Shown here one piece after another: positions 1 to 5,439 of a stretch of DNA of 5,637 nt. The notes beneath the pieces are model-generated. The model searched no databases. It was not told the DNA's origin and worked only from the letters and a program-made list of their open reading frames with translations. Every line of letters begins with the position of its first letter. Position 1 is the stretch's first letter. A program made the position numbers and the translations under genes. This DNA is from CALJEL01 sp041082235 (lineage in GTDB: Bacteria; Nitrospirota; Thermodesulfovibrionia; Thermodesulfovibrionales; CALJEL01). The stretch covers positions 1-5,637 of the forward strand of contig JBDOIG010000063.1 in assembly GCA_041082235.1 (NCBI GenBank). Reading direction: 5' to 3'.

Positions 1-6
1 CTACAA

Positions 7-39
7 TTGCATTGCACTTAAAATTTTGGATATTATATA
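7..39 (+). promoter_or_regulatory. Possible sigma-70-type promoter for the DUF2934 gene
   Basis: Two overlapping pairings are visible. TTGCAT (7-12) lies 18 bases before TATTAT (31-36), and TTGCAC (12-17) lies 16 bases before TATATA (34-39). Either would start transcription near position 43-46, about 20-25 bases before the ATG. The region is very AT-rich, so chance matches are likely, and the window starts too close to see upstream context. Confidence 0.35.
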
Positions 40-45
40 AAAAGG

Positions 46-63
46 CCTCTGCAAAGGGGGTGA
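46..63 (+). promoter_or_regulatory. Strong ribosome binding site with a possible GNRA-loop hairpin
   Basis: A purine-rich Shine-Dalgarno stretch (AAGGGGGTGA, 54-63) lies just before the ATG at 68 and fixes this start. CCTCT (46-50) can pair with AGGGG (55-59), with one G-U pair, around a GCAA tetraloop (51-54). This would partly cover the Shine-Dalgarno bases. The ribosome binding site is well supported; the hairpin is short and its regulatory role is speculation. Confidence 0.5.
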
Positions 64-67
64 TTAT

Positions 68-367
68 ATGAATCTTCATGATGAAATTGCAAGGGTTGCC
101 TATGAACTTTATCTGAAGAGGGGATGTGTTCATGGTCATGACCTTGATGACTGGCTGGAGGCGGAATTAATAGTTCTTTCAAGGCACGCAGGCCAGGAGA
201 TTGAGGAACCTGAGGAAGAAAGCCCTGCTGAAGAGGTAAAAACAATAGAGACAGCAGGGACAGAAGAAACAGTGATAGAAGAAACTGAGCTGCCTATAAT
301 AGAAATGAAAAAAGGAAGCAAAGCCATGAAAAGGGGATCAAGGAAGAAAGGTTTAAAAGCTGCTTAG
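68..367 (+). CDS. DUF2934 domain-containing small protein
   Basis: This is a 99-residue protein of unknown function. Residues about 5-38 match the pattern I recall for DUF2934: an I-A-x-x-A-Y-E-L-Y helix, then R-G-x-x-H-G-H-D-L-x-D-W-L-x-A-E. It is a short helical domain found in many Gram-negative bacteria, often in proteins of about this size. The rest is low complexity: residues about 43-75 are Glu/Thr-rich and acidic, and residues about 80-99 are Lys/Arg/Gly-rich and basic, so the tail is charge-segregated and probably disordered. There is no signal peptide or membrane segment, so it is presumably cytoplasmic. The basic tail could bind nucleic acid, but nothing in the sequence proves that. 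The start is supported by a strong Shine-Dalgarno sequence. The stop lies in the loop of a long inverted repeat, and the gene looks like a single-gene unit. Confidence 0.85.
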   Translation: MNLHDEIARVAYELYLKRGCVHGHDLDDWLEAELIVLSRHAGQEIEEPEEESPAEEVKTIETAGTEETVIEETELPIIEMKKGSKAMKRGSRKKGLKAA

Positions 368-382
368 ACTTTTAAACCTTTC
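346..382 (+). repeat. Perfect 14-bp inverted repeat spanning the stop codon; possible terminator
   Basis: GAAAGGTTTAAAAG (346-359) is exactly complementary to CTTTTAAACCTTTC (369-382), with a 9-base loop (360-368) that contains the TAG stop (365-367). The left arm is therefore coding sequence for the last lysine- and leucine-containing residues of the DUF2934 protein. The stem is AT-rich and no T-run follows it (the next bases are CTGTATCC), so it is not a textbook intrinsic terminator. It may act as a weak terminator or as an mRNA 3'-end stabiliser. Confidence 0.6.
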
Positions 383-400
383 CTGTATCCTGATCATTGT

Positions 401-415
401 CGCCTTATGAAGGCG
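401..415 (+). repeat. Short GC-rich hairpin, 6-bp stem with 3-base loop
   Basis: CGCCTT (401-406) pairs perfectly with AAGGCG (410-415) around the loop ATG. It lies 18 bases after the 346-382 inverted repeat, in the 136-bp gap before the TolC-type gene. No T-run follows. It could be the second of two tandem 3'-end hairpins of the DUF2934 transcript. A short stem like this can also arise by chance. Confidence 0.4.
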
Positions 416-487
416 GGCAGGCATATATTGCTATTCCTTTATATTTCTGCCAACACTTTCAGGAATAAATTGTTAAAGCCTTCCATA

Positions 488-503
488 TGCTAAAATATAC
501 TCT
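488..503 (+). promoter_or_regulatory. Extended -10 promoter of the efflux operon, probably leaderless
   Basis: TG (488-489), one base, then TAAAAT (491-496) forms an extended -10 element. Standard spacing puts the transcription start at about position 503, next to the ATG at 504. A weak -35-like TTGTTA (470-475) sits at a short 15-base spacing. No Shine-Dalgarno sequence is visible upstream of the ATG, which fits a leaderless message. The same motif and spacing recur before the gene at 4499. TATACT (496-501) is a competing -10 match, but it would start transcription inside the gene. Confidence 0.5.
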
Positions 504-1769
504 ATGCAAAAGAATGCTGAACTGTTACTTTCGCCACCGATTTTATTTTGTCTTCTTGTTATTGCCTTTTTGAGCCTCATAAATAATGTCAGTGCCCTCA
601 CCCTTGAGGAGGCACTGGAGCTTGCAAGGCAGAATCTTCCTGAATACAGGTCAAAGATATACGAGAGAGAATCAAGGCTTTATGAATACAGGGCAACCCT
701 TTCACCCTATTTCCCAAGCCTTGACCTTGCCCTTTCTGAGAAAAAATTTTATGTAGAGCCAGAGGACTACAGGCTGAGGAGCCTTGAGCTCAGACTGAGT
801 TATATACTCTATGATGGTGGGAAGAGATACAGTCAGAGGCTTTCCTCAAGAACACTTCTCGGAATTTCTGATGAAAATCTGAGAGAATCCCTCCTTAATC
901 TCCATTATAATGTGAAACTCAGCTTTTACAATTCCCTGGCAAAGAGGGAAATCCTTATACAGAGAAGGAGACAGTTAGAGTATGCAGAGAAAGACTATGA
1001 GGTGGCAAAGGGAAGGCATGAGCTCGGAGTTGCAAGGCTTTCTGATGTACTTCAGGCATCTGTGAGGCTTGAGGAGGCAAGATACAGGCTCATAGAGGCA
1101 GAGGGTGAATTGAGCAAGGCACTTTCTGAGCTTTCTTCTCTTATCGGGATACAAGTAAAGGAAGAGGAGCTTGAAGGAGAACTTTATGAGCCTGAGATGA
1201 TACCAGAAAGACCTGCACTCATTGAGCTCGCGATGAATTCACCTGAAGTAAAAAGGGTAGAATATCAAAAGAACCTGAGCATTTCTGAGAGGACAACCGT
1301 AAAGAGCGATTTTCTCCCGCATCTTTATCTTGATGCCACCTATACAAAGAATTCTTATTCAGGCTCAAGACTCTATCCTGATGAAGAAAAAATGATAGGT
1401 CTGAGGCTTACATTTAATATATTTGAGCTCGGGAAGTTTTTCAGATTAAAGGCAACAGGTTCATCAATAAGTTCAAAGGAGGAGGATATAAAGGAGATAA
1501 GGAGAAGCCTGGAACTCAGGATAACAAGGTCTTATGAGGATCTGATAACAGAGATCAGGAGGCTTGAGGTTGCAAAGGAGCAATTAAGATTTTCAGAGCA
1601 GAATTATGAACAAGCCTTCGGTGAATATAAGGTAGGCAAAGGAGACATACTTTCCCTTATTCAGGCAGAGTCACTGCTTGCTCAGGCAAGGGAAAGGCTT
1701 ATACTTTCAAGGCTGAATATATTGAGTGCCCTGACAGCCCTTGAAAGGACCGCAGGGATAATGGAGTGA
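504..1769 (+). CDS. TolC-family outer membrane efflux protein
   Basis: The 421-residue product is an outer-membrane channel of the OEP/TolC family, forming the exit duct of a tripartite efflux or type I secretion machine. Residues 1-31 look like a signal peptide: a hydrophobic core at about 11-26 and a likely cleavage after Val-Ser-Ala31. The mature protein shows the duplicated OEP layout. Each half has long amphipathic helices and a pair of predicted beta-strands for the barrel (about 67-108 and 268-313). Each half also has the typical helix motif: L-G-V-A-R-L-S-D-V-L-Q-A (174-185) and V-G-K-G-D-I-L-S-L-I-Q-A (377-388). The length is normal for the family. No Shine-Dalgarno sequence precedes the ATG, but the signal peptide begins right there and an extended -10 element lies 7 bases upstream, so a leaderless start is likely. 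It is the first gene of an operon with the adaptor (3-bp gap) and ATPase. The substrate cannot be read from the sequence. Confidence 0.93.
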   Translation: MQKNAELLLSPPILFCLLVIAFLSLINNVSALTLEEALELARQNLPEYRSKIYERESRLYEYRATLSPYFPSLDLALSEKKFYVEPEDYRLRSLELRLSYILYDGGKRYSQRLSSRTLLGISDENLRESLLNLHYNVKLSFYNSLAKREILIQRRRQLEYAEKDYEVAKGRHELGVARLSDVLQASVRLEEARYRLIEAEGELSKALSELSSLIGIQVKEEELEGELYEPEMIPERPALIELAMNSPEVKRVEYQKNLSISERTTVKSDFLPHLYLDATYTKNSYSGSRLYPDEEKMIGLRLTFNIFELGKFFRLKATGSSISSKEEDIKEIRRSLELRITRSYEDLITEIRRLEVAKEQLRFSEQNYEQAFGEYKVGKGDILSLIQAESLLAQARERLILSRLNILSALTALERTAGIME

Positions 1770-1772
1770 ATT

Positions 1773-2972
1773 ATGAAATGGAGAATTTTTATTATAGCTA
1801 TTGTTGTGGCTGGTGTGATCGGCTTTATATTTTTAAGACCTTTATTTATTAAAGAAGAGCTAAAGGTCCTTGAGACAGCTACTGTAAAGAGGGGAGATAT
1901 AAAGGGAGTGCTTGTTGAGACAGGGATAATCAAGCCACAGGTAGGTGCGGTTGTGAAGATTGGCACAAGGGCAACAGGCACAATAACTAAAATGTATGTA
2001 AAGATCGGTGACAGGGTAAGAAAGGGTCAGCTCATTGCCCTTATTGATGACAGGGAGATAAAGGAGCAGATTGCCCAGTCAAAAGCAGCACTCAGCCGCC
2101 AGGAAAATACCCTGAAACAGATAGAGCTTACCTATCCTGAAAGGATCAGGGAGGCAAGGGCAAATTATGAGTATGCAAAACTTAATTATGAAAGAGAAAT
2201 GGAATTATTAAAAAGGGAATTCACAACAAAGGAATCTCTTGACAGGGCAAAAAAAGAACTTGAGATTGCAGAGGCAAATTTCAAAAGACTCCAGGATGAA
2301 TATGAAACGCAGCTCGGTATCACAAAGGCCTCAATAGAGGAGATAAAGGCACAGATCAAACAGCAGGAGACACGGCTCTCCTATACAAGGATATATTCTC
2401 CAATAGATGGTATTGTCTCTGATGTCACTATTCAGGAGGGCGAGACTGTTGTTGCCGGGCTTCAGGTTGCAAATCTTATAACTGTCTTTGATCCCCTGAG
2501 TCTTGAGATGTGGATATATGTTGATGAGGCAGACATAGGAAGGGTAAAGATAGGTCAGGCTGTGGAATTCTCTGTTGATACCCTTCCAGATAAGTCCTTC
2601 CATGGCAGGATTGAAAAGATATATCCCCAGCCTGTTGTGAAGGACAACATTGTCTATTATCTTGCCATAGTAAAGGTATCAAGGCAGGACGCACAGTTTC
2701 TCAGGCCTGAGATGACAACCCATGTAAGGATTACCTTTGATGAGAAGAGGGATGTCCTTGTGGCGCCAAATTCTGCAATAAAATTTGAAGAGGGAAGGCA
2801 GATTGTCTATAAGGTCACAGACCAAGGCACTGTGGAAAAGGTTCCTGTAAAGATTGGCTTAAGGAATGAAGAGATTACCGAGATAATCTCAGGATTGAAA
2901 GAGAATGACAGGGTTGCCACAAAGCTTGTGATTCCCCTGAAGGCAAGACCTCCTGAGAGGCAGCAAAGATAA
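1773..2972 (+). CDS. Efflux periplasmic adaptor subunit, MacA/HlyD type
   Basis: The 399-residue product is a membrane fusion protein that bridges an inner-membrane transporter to the TolC-type channel. An N-terminal membrane anchor is at about 5-21. Next come the first half of the biotinyl-lipoyl-like domain (about 60-92, with the G-D-x-V-x-K-G-Q-L-I-A-L-I-D pattern) and an alpha-helical coiled-coil hairpin (about 93-205, Glu/Lys/Gln-rich). The second lipoyl half follows (about 206-235, S-P-I-D-G-I-V and E-G-E-T-V-V-A-G), then a beta-barrel (about 240-325) and a membrane-proximal domain (about 328-390). The long hairpin and the ATPase gene immediately downstream favour the MacA (ABC-linked) branch over the RND-linked branch. 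The start has a GGAG (1763-1766) six bases upstream, placed across the end of the TolC gene, so translation is probably coupled. The C-terminus is short and basic. Confidence 0.92.
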   Translation: MKWRIFIIAIVVAGVIGFIFLRPLFIKEELKVLETATVKRGDIKGVLVETGIIKPQVGAVVKIGTRATGTITKMYVKIGDRVRKGQLIALIDDREIKEQIAQSKAALSRQENTLKQIELTYPERIREARANYEYAKLNYEREMELLKREFTTKESLDRAKKELEIAEANFKRLQDEYETQLGITKASIEEIKAQIKQQETRLSYTRIYSPIDGIVSDVTIQEGETVVAGLQVANLITVFDPLSLEMWIYVDEADIGRVKIGQAVEFSVDTLPDKSFHGRIEKIYPQPVVKDNIVYYLAIVKVSRQDAQFLRPEMTTHVRITFDEKRDVLVAPNSAIKFEEGRQIVYKVTDQGTVEKVPVKIGLRNEEITEIISGLKENDRVATKLVIPLKARPPERQQR

Positions 2973-2974
2973 CC

Positions 2975-3640
2975 ATGGCTCAAGAGCCTCTCTGTATTTT
3001 GACTGATATAAAGAAGACCTATCATGTTGGAGAGATTTATATTGAAGTCCTCAAGGGAGTTAATCTCGAGATAAAAAAGGGAGAATTCATTGCCATAATG
3101 GGAGCCTCTGGCTCAGGAAAGACAACCCTTCTTAATATAATAGGCTGTCTTGACAGGCCGAGCTCTGGAAGATATATCCTTGCAGGAAAAGAGGTCTCAG
3201 GACTCAGTGATGAGGAGCTTTCAGAGATAAGGAACAGGCACATTGGCTTTGTCTTTCAGAATTTTTATCTCCTGCCCTATGCAACTGTCCTTGAGAATGT
3301 CCTTCTACCAACCTTATACAGAAGTTCTGGTTCTTCTCAGGATGCAATGGAGATACTCAGGCTTGTTGGTCTTTCTGACAGGGCAAGGTTCAAGCCAAGT
3401 CAGCTTTCTGGAGGTCAGCAGCAGAGGGTTGCTATTGCAAGGGCATTGATAAATGACCCTGACCTCATACTTGCTGATGAGCCAACAGGCCAGCTTGATA
3501 GCTCCACAGCAAAGGAGATAATGAATATCCTCAGGGAATTAAACACCAGGGGGAAGACTATTATACTTGTCACCCATGACAATAACATTGCCTCCTATGC
3601 AAAAAAAATAATCTACATGAAGGATGGATTGATTACTTGA
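2975..3640 (+). CDS. ABC transporter ATP-binding protein, MacB/LolD type
   Basis: The 221-residue product is a nucleotide-binding subunit of an ABC transporter that should power the adaptor/channel pair encoded upstream. All catalytic motifs are present: Walker A G-A-S-G-S-G-K-T (43-50), Q-loop Gln95, signature L-S-G-G-Q (144-148), Walker B L-I-L-A-D-E (164-169) with catalytic Glu169, D-loop (about 174-176) and switch His201. The N-terminal K-T-Y-H-V-G-E and the V-F-Q-N-F-Y-L-L-P segment are typical of the MacB/LolD/FtsE group. The length fits a stand-alone ATPase; full MacB would carry about 400 more residues of permease. The start is 2 bp after the adaptor stop and has only a weak, distant ribosome site (GAGAGG, 2955-2960), suggesting coupled translation. 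No permease follows: the next gene is on the opposite strand 9 bp away, so the membrane partner must be encoded elsewhere. Confidence 0.93.
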   Translation: MAQEPLCILTDIKKTYHVGEIYIEVLKGVNLEIKKGEFIAIMGASGSGKTTLLNIIGCLDRPSSGRYILAGKEVSGLSDEELSEIRNRHIGFVFQNFYLLPYATVLENVLLPTLYRSSGSSQDAMEILRLVGLSDRARFKPSQLSGGQQQRVAIARALINDPDLILADEPTGQLDSSTAKEIMNILRELNTRGKTIILVTHDNNIASYAKKIIYMKDGLIT

Positions 3641-3649
3641 TAAAGATGC

Positions 3650-4390
3650 CTACTGCTCCTTCTTTGGATGGCACCTTTCACAGTCTTCCAGAGGGAATGC
3701 CACACTTAAATGACAGACACCACAGAACTGTCCCTGACGTATGCGTGTCATATAGAAAAGTTTGGTTGTCTTTTTCTTTATATTAAATATGTCCGGATGG
3801 CAGATGTTACATTCAAGCCATTCATTATGTACTTTATGAGGAAATACAGCAGAGGGGAAATTTGATTTTTCAGCCTCAAGCACTACATTTTCATTAAATG
3901 TCATACCCTCTGGAGGTTTTATAGTAAGATAATGTGCAGGTTTAATGAGGCCTTCTCTCAGGGCAGCGACCCAGTCCACACCATTACCATACCTTGCCTT
4001 TGGAAGACCTGCCAGTTCTGAAAACTTCTCCTTGCCTGTGTCTCTTCTTCCGCTGTGGCATTTTTCACAATCGGCAGGGTTCTCATGACCGAAGAGGTCT
4101 TTACCATCATGACAGGCTCCACAGAACTTACCACTCCTGTTCAGGCTCTCTGTTATCCTCGTGGTATTTACCTTCATGTTGAATTCAAGCTCAAAGTGGC
4201 ATACCCTGCATGTATGTTTTCTTCTGTGAATCCAGTGGGAGAAGATTACCGCCTTCACATTATTTTTCTCTGAAGTCCTGTTTATAAGAATATTACCGTA
4301 TTTATCAGGTGAGACCGCCCATGTCTCCATCAAACCTGTAAGTAGAAACAATGGTATTAATAGTGTTAATAGAAGTGTTTTGGATGACAT
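3650..4390 (-). CDS. Hexaheme c7-type cytochrome with two triheme modules (cytochrome c3 family)
   Basis: The 246-residue product is a secreted multiheme cytochrome, probably periplasmic and carrying electrons in anaerobic respiration. A signal peptide covers about 1-25, with likely cleavage after Thr-Trp-Ala. Six CxxCH heme sites are visible at residues 61-65, 90-94, 108-112, 194-198, 223-227 and 237-241. They form two matching modules. Each opens with F-x-H-x-x-H (50-55 and 183-188), whose histidines probably serve as distal heme ligands, and each has three heme sites ending F-C-G-x-C-H then D-C-E-x-C-H. This fits the c7-type triheme domain I recall from Geobacter and Nitrospirota proteins. 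The linker (about 113-180) carries V-D-W-V-A-A-L-R-E-G-L-I-K-P, which I recall as common in this family. The start has GGAGA five bases upstream (4396-4400 on the + strand) and a good promoter. It is apparently monocistronic and convergent with the ATPase gene. The redox partner is unknown. Confidence 0.93.
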   Translation of the reverse strand: MSSKTLLLTLLIPLFLLTGLMETWAVSPDKYGNILINRTSEKNNVKAVIFSHWIHRRKHTCRVCHFELEFNMKVNTTRITESLNRSGKFCGACHDGKDLFGHENPADCEKCHSGRRDTGKEKFSELAGLPKARYGNGVDWVAALREGLIKPAHYLTIKPPEGMTFNENVVLEAEKSNFPSAVFPHKVHNEWLECNICHPDIFNIKKKTTKLFYMTRIRQGQFCGVCHLSVAFPLEDCERCHPKKEQ

Positions 4391-4395
4391 ATGAG

Positions 4396-4400
4396 TCTCC
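4396..4400 (-). promoter_or_regulatory. Ribosome binding site of the cytochrome gene
   Basis: On the minus strand this reads GGAGA, five bases before the ATG at 4390. It supports the start chosen for the cytochrome, which also begins directly with a signal peptide. Confidence 0.65.
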
Positions 4401-4422
4401 TTGTATTTTTTGTTTTTTTTAA

Positions 4423-4451
4423 AGCATAGTAAAAAATAAAGGCCCTGTCAA
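4423..4451 (-). promoter_or_regulatory. Sigma-70-type promoter of the cytochrome gene
   Basis: On the minus strand a consensus -35 TTGACA (+ strand 4446-4451) is followed after exactly 17 bases by TATGCT (+ strand 4423-4428), which matches four of six -10 bases. Transcription should start near 4416, giving a leader of about 25 bases that is very A-rich and contains the GGAGA ribosome site. This is the clearest promoter in the window. Confidence 0.65.
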
Positions 4452-4483
4452 GTGCGGGGGAACATAAAAGTAATAATGCCCTA

Positions 4484-4498
4484 TGTTAAAATATTGCC
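4484..4498 (+). promoter_or_regulatory. Extended -10 promoter of the DHS-like/ferredoxin operon, probably leaderless
   Basis: TG (4484-4485), one base, then TAAAAT (4487-4492) forms an extended -10 element. Standard spacing puts the transcription start on the A of the ATG at 4499. No Shine-Dalgarno sequence is visible close upstream; the only G-run (4456-4460) is nearly 40 bases away. No clear -35 is seen. The motif matches the one before the TolC-type gene (ATG-C/T-TAAAATAT in both). It lies back to back with the divergent cytochrome promoter. Confidence 0.5.
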
Positions 4499-5437
4499 AT
4501 GCATTACAGGCCCATAAATCTTAAAGGACTCAGGACTTACTCCATTAAGAAGAGAAAGAGCAAGGTAAAAAAAGAATTCCTTGCCACTCCTTATAAAAAG
4601 GGAGGCTCATTTGGGGAGTTCATTAATAGCCTTCCTGATATCCTCCAGGCAAGGTCATTAAAAGAGCTTGCAAAAGCTATTATAAATGCAAGAAGGCAGG
4701 GCAGGCCTGTTGTGCTTGGGATGGGTGCCCATGTGATTAAGGTAGGACTTTCTCCTGTTATTAATGACCTTATAAACAAAGATATAATTACAGCCATTGC
4801 TACAAACGGGGCATGCATTATCCATGACTTTGAGCTCAGTTACGCAGGCCATACCTCAGAGGATGTACATGAAGAGATAAAGACAGGTATGTTTGGAATG
4901 GCCAGAGAGACAGGTGAGCTCCTCAACAGGGCAATAAAATATGGTGCCAAAAAGGGTATAGGTATCGGAAGGGCAGTTGGACAATTCATTGAAAAGAAGA
5001 GACTTCCTCACAGGGAACTGAGTATATTCAGGACTGCCTTCATAAAGGATATACCTGCGACAGTCCATGTTGCCATAGGAACAGATATAATACACATGCA
5101 TCGGTCTGCTGACGGTGCTGCTATTGGAAAGGCAAGCCTTCTGGACTTCAGGCTTTTCAGCTCGGTAGTTTCAAAACTTGAAGGCGGGGTGTACATAAAT
5201 CTCGGTTCAGCAGTTATTATGCCAGAGGTCTTTCTAAAGGCACTCACAATTGCGAGAAATCTCGGACACAGGGTGGAGAATATTACCACTGCAAATATGG
5301 ACTTTATTCAGCATTACAGACCCCGTGAGAATGTCCTCATAAGGCCGACAAATCTTGGTGGACAATATTTTGCCATTACAGGACACCATGAGATAATGTT
5401 TCCATTACTTGCAGCGATGATAATAGAGGAGATATAG
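4499..5437 (+). CDS. Deoxyhypusine synthase-like protein of unknown function
   Basis: The 312-residue product has no signal peptide or membrane segment and a Lys/Arg-rich N-terminus. By eye its motif order follows deoxyhypusine synthase, an NAD-dependent spermidine-using enzyme. V-L-G-M-G-A-H-V-I-K-V-G-L (72-84) then A-I-A-T-N-G-A-C-I-I-H-D-F-E (99-112) parallels the enzyme's substrate-free N-terminal sheet ending in a T-T-A-G-G-x-E-x-D motif. V-Y-I-N-L-G-S-A-V (231-239) parallels its I-x-L-G-G-G-V strand, and H-E-I-M-F-P-L-L-A-A (297-306) parallels the C-terminal V-F-P-L-L-V-A helix. The catalytic S-G-A-R-P-D-E-A-V-S-W-G-K-I segment and the G-H-H ligand are not recognisable; the matching region (about 260-285) reads T-T-A-N-M-D-F-I-Q-H-Y-R-P and has no lysine. 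Bacteria lack the canonical eIF5A substrate, so another reaction is likely. Its stop is 2 bp before the ferredoxin gene. The fold assignment is moderately sure and the function is unknown. Confidence 0.75.
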   Translation: MHYRPINLKGLRTYSIKKRKSKVKKEFLATPYKKGGSFGEFINSLPDILQARSLKELAKAIINARRQGRPVVLGMGAHVIKVGLSPVINDLINKDIITAIATNGACIIHDFELSYAGHTSEDVHEEIKTGMFGMARETGELLNRAIKYGAKKGIGIGRAVGQFIEKKRLPHRELSIFRTAFIKDIPATVHVAIGTDIIHMHRSADGAAIGKASLLDFRLFSSVVSKLEGGVYINLGSAVIMPEVFLKALTIARNLGHRVENITTANMDFIQHYRPRENVLIRPTNLGGQYFAITGHHEIMFPLLAAMIIEEI

Positions 5438-5439
5438 AA

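Noticed and set aside
346..382. Calling the inverted repeat a canonical rho-independent terminator
   Set aside because: The stem is AT-rich and is not followed by a T-run, so only the inverted repeat itself is asserted.
1682..1981. A 99-codon open frame on the minus strand across the TolC/adaptor junction
   Set aside because: It is antisense to two clearly real genes, has low-complexity Ile/Thr/Ser-rich translation, no ribosome site and no recognisable motif. The same applies to minus-strand frames at 2331-2603, 2476-2694, 2807-3025 and 5008-5289.
3994..4273. Plus-strand open frames within the cytochrome gene, considered as remnants of the missing permease
   Set aside because: Their translations are not hydrophobic in the way of FtsX/MacB membrane segments. 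They are antisense to an intact six-heme gene and their cysteine/histidine content is explained as its shadow.
4402..4420. T-rich run on the plus strand as an intrinsic terminator
   Set aside because: No GC-rich hairpin precedes it, and it lies in the leader of the minus-strand cytochrome gene, where it reads as an A-rich 5' UTR.
4499..5437. Calling the product a true deoxyhypusine or homospermidine synthase
   Set aside because: The catalytic Lys-containing segment and its neighbouring Trp/His residues cannot be found, so only a family-like fold is claimed.
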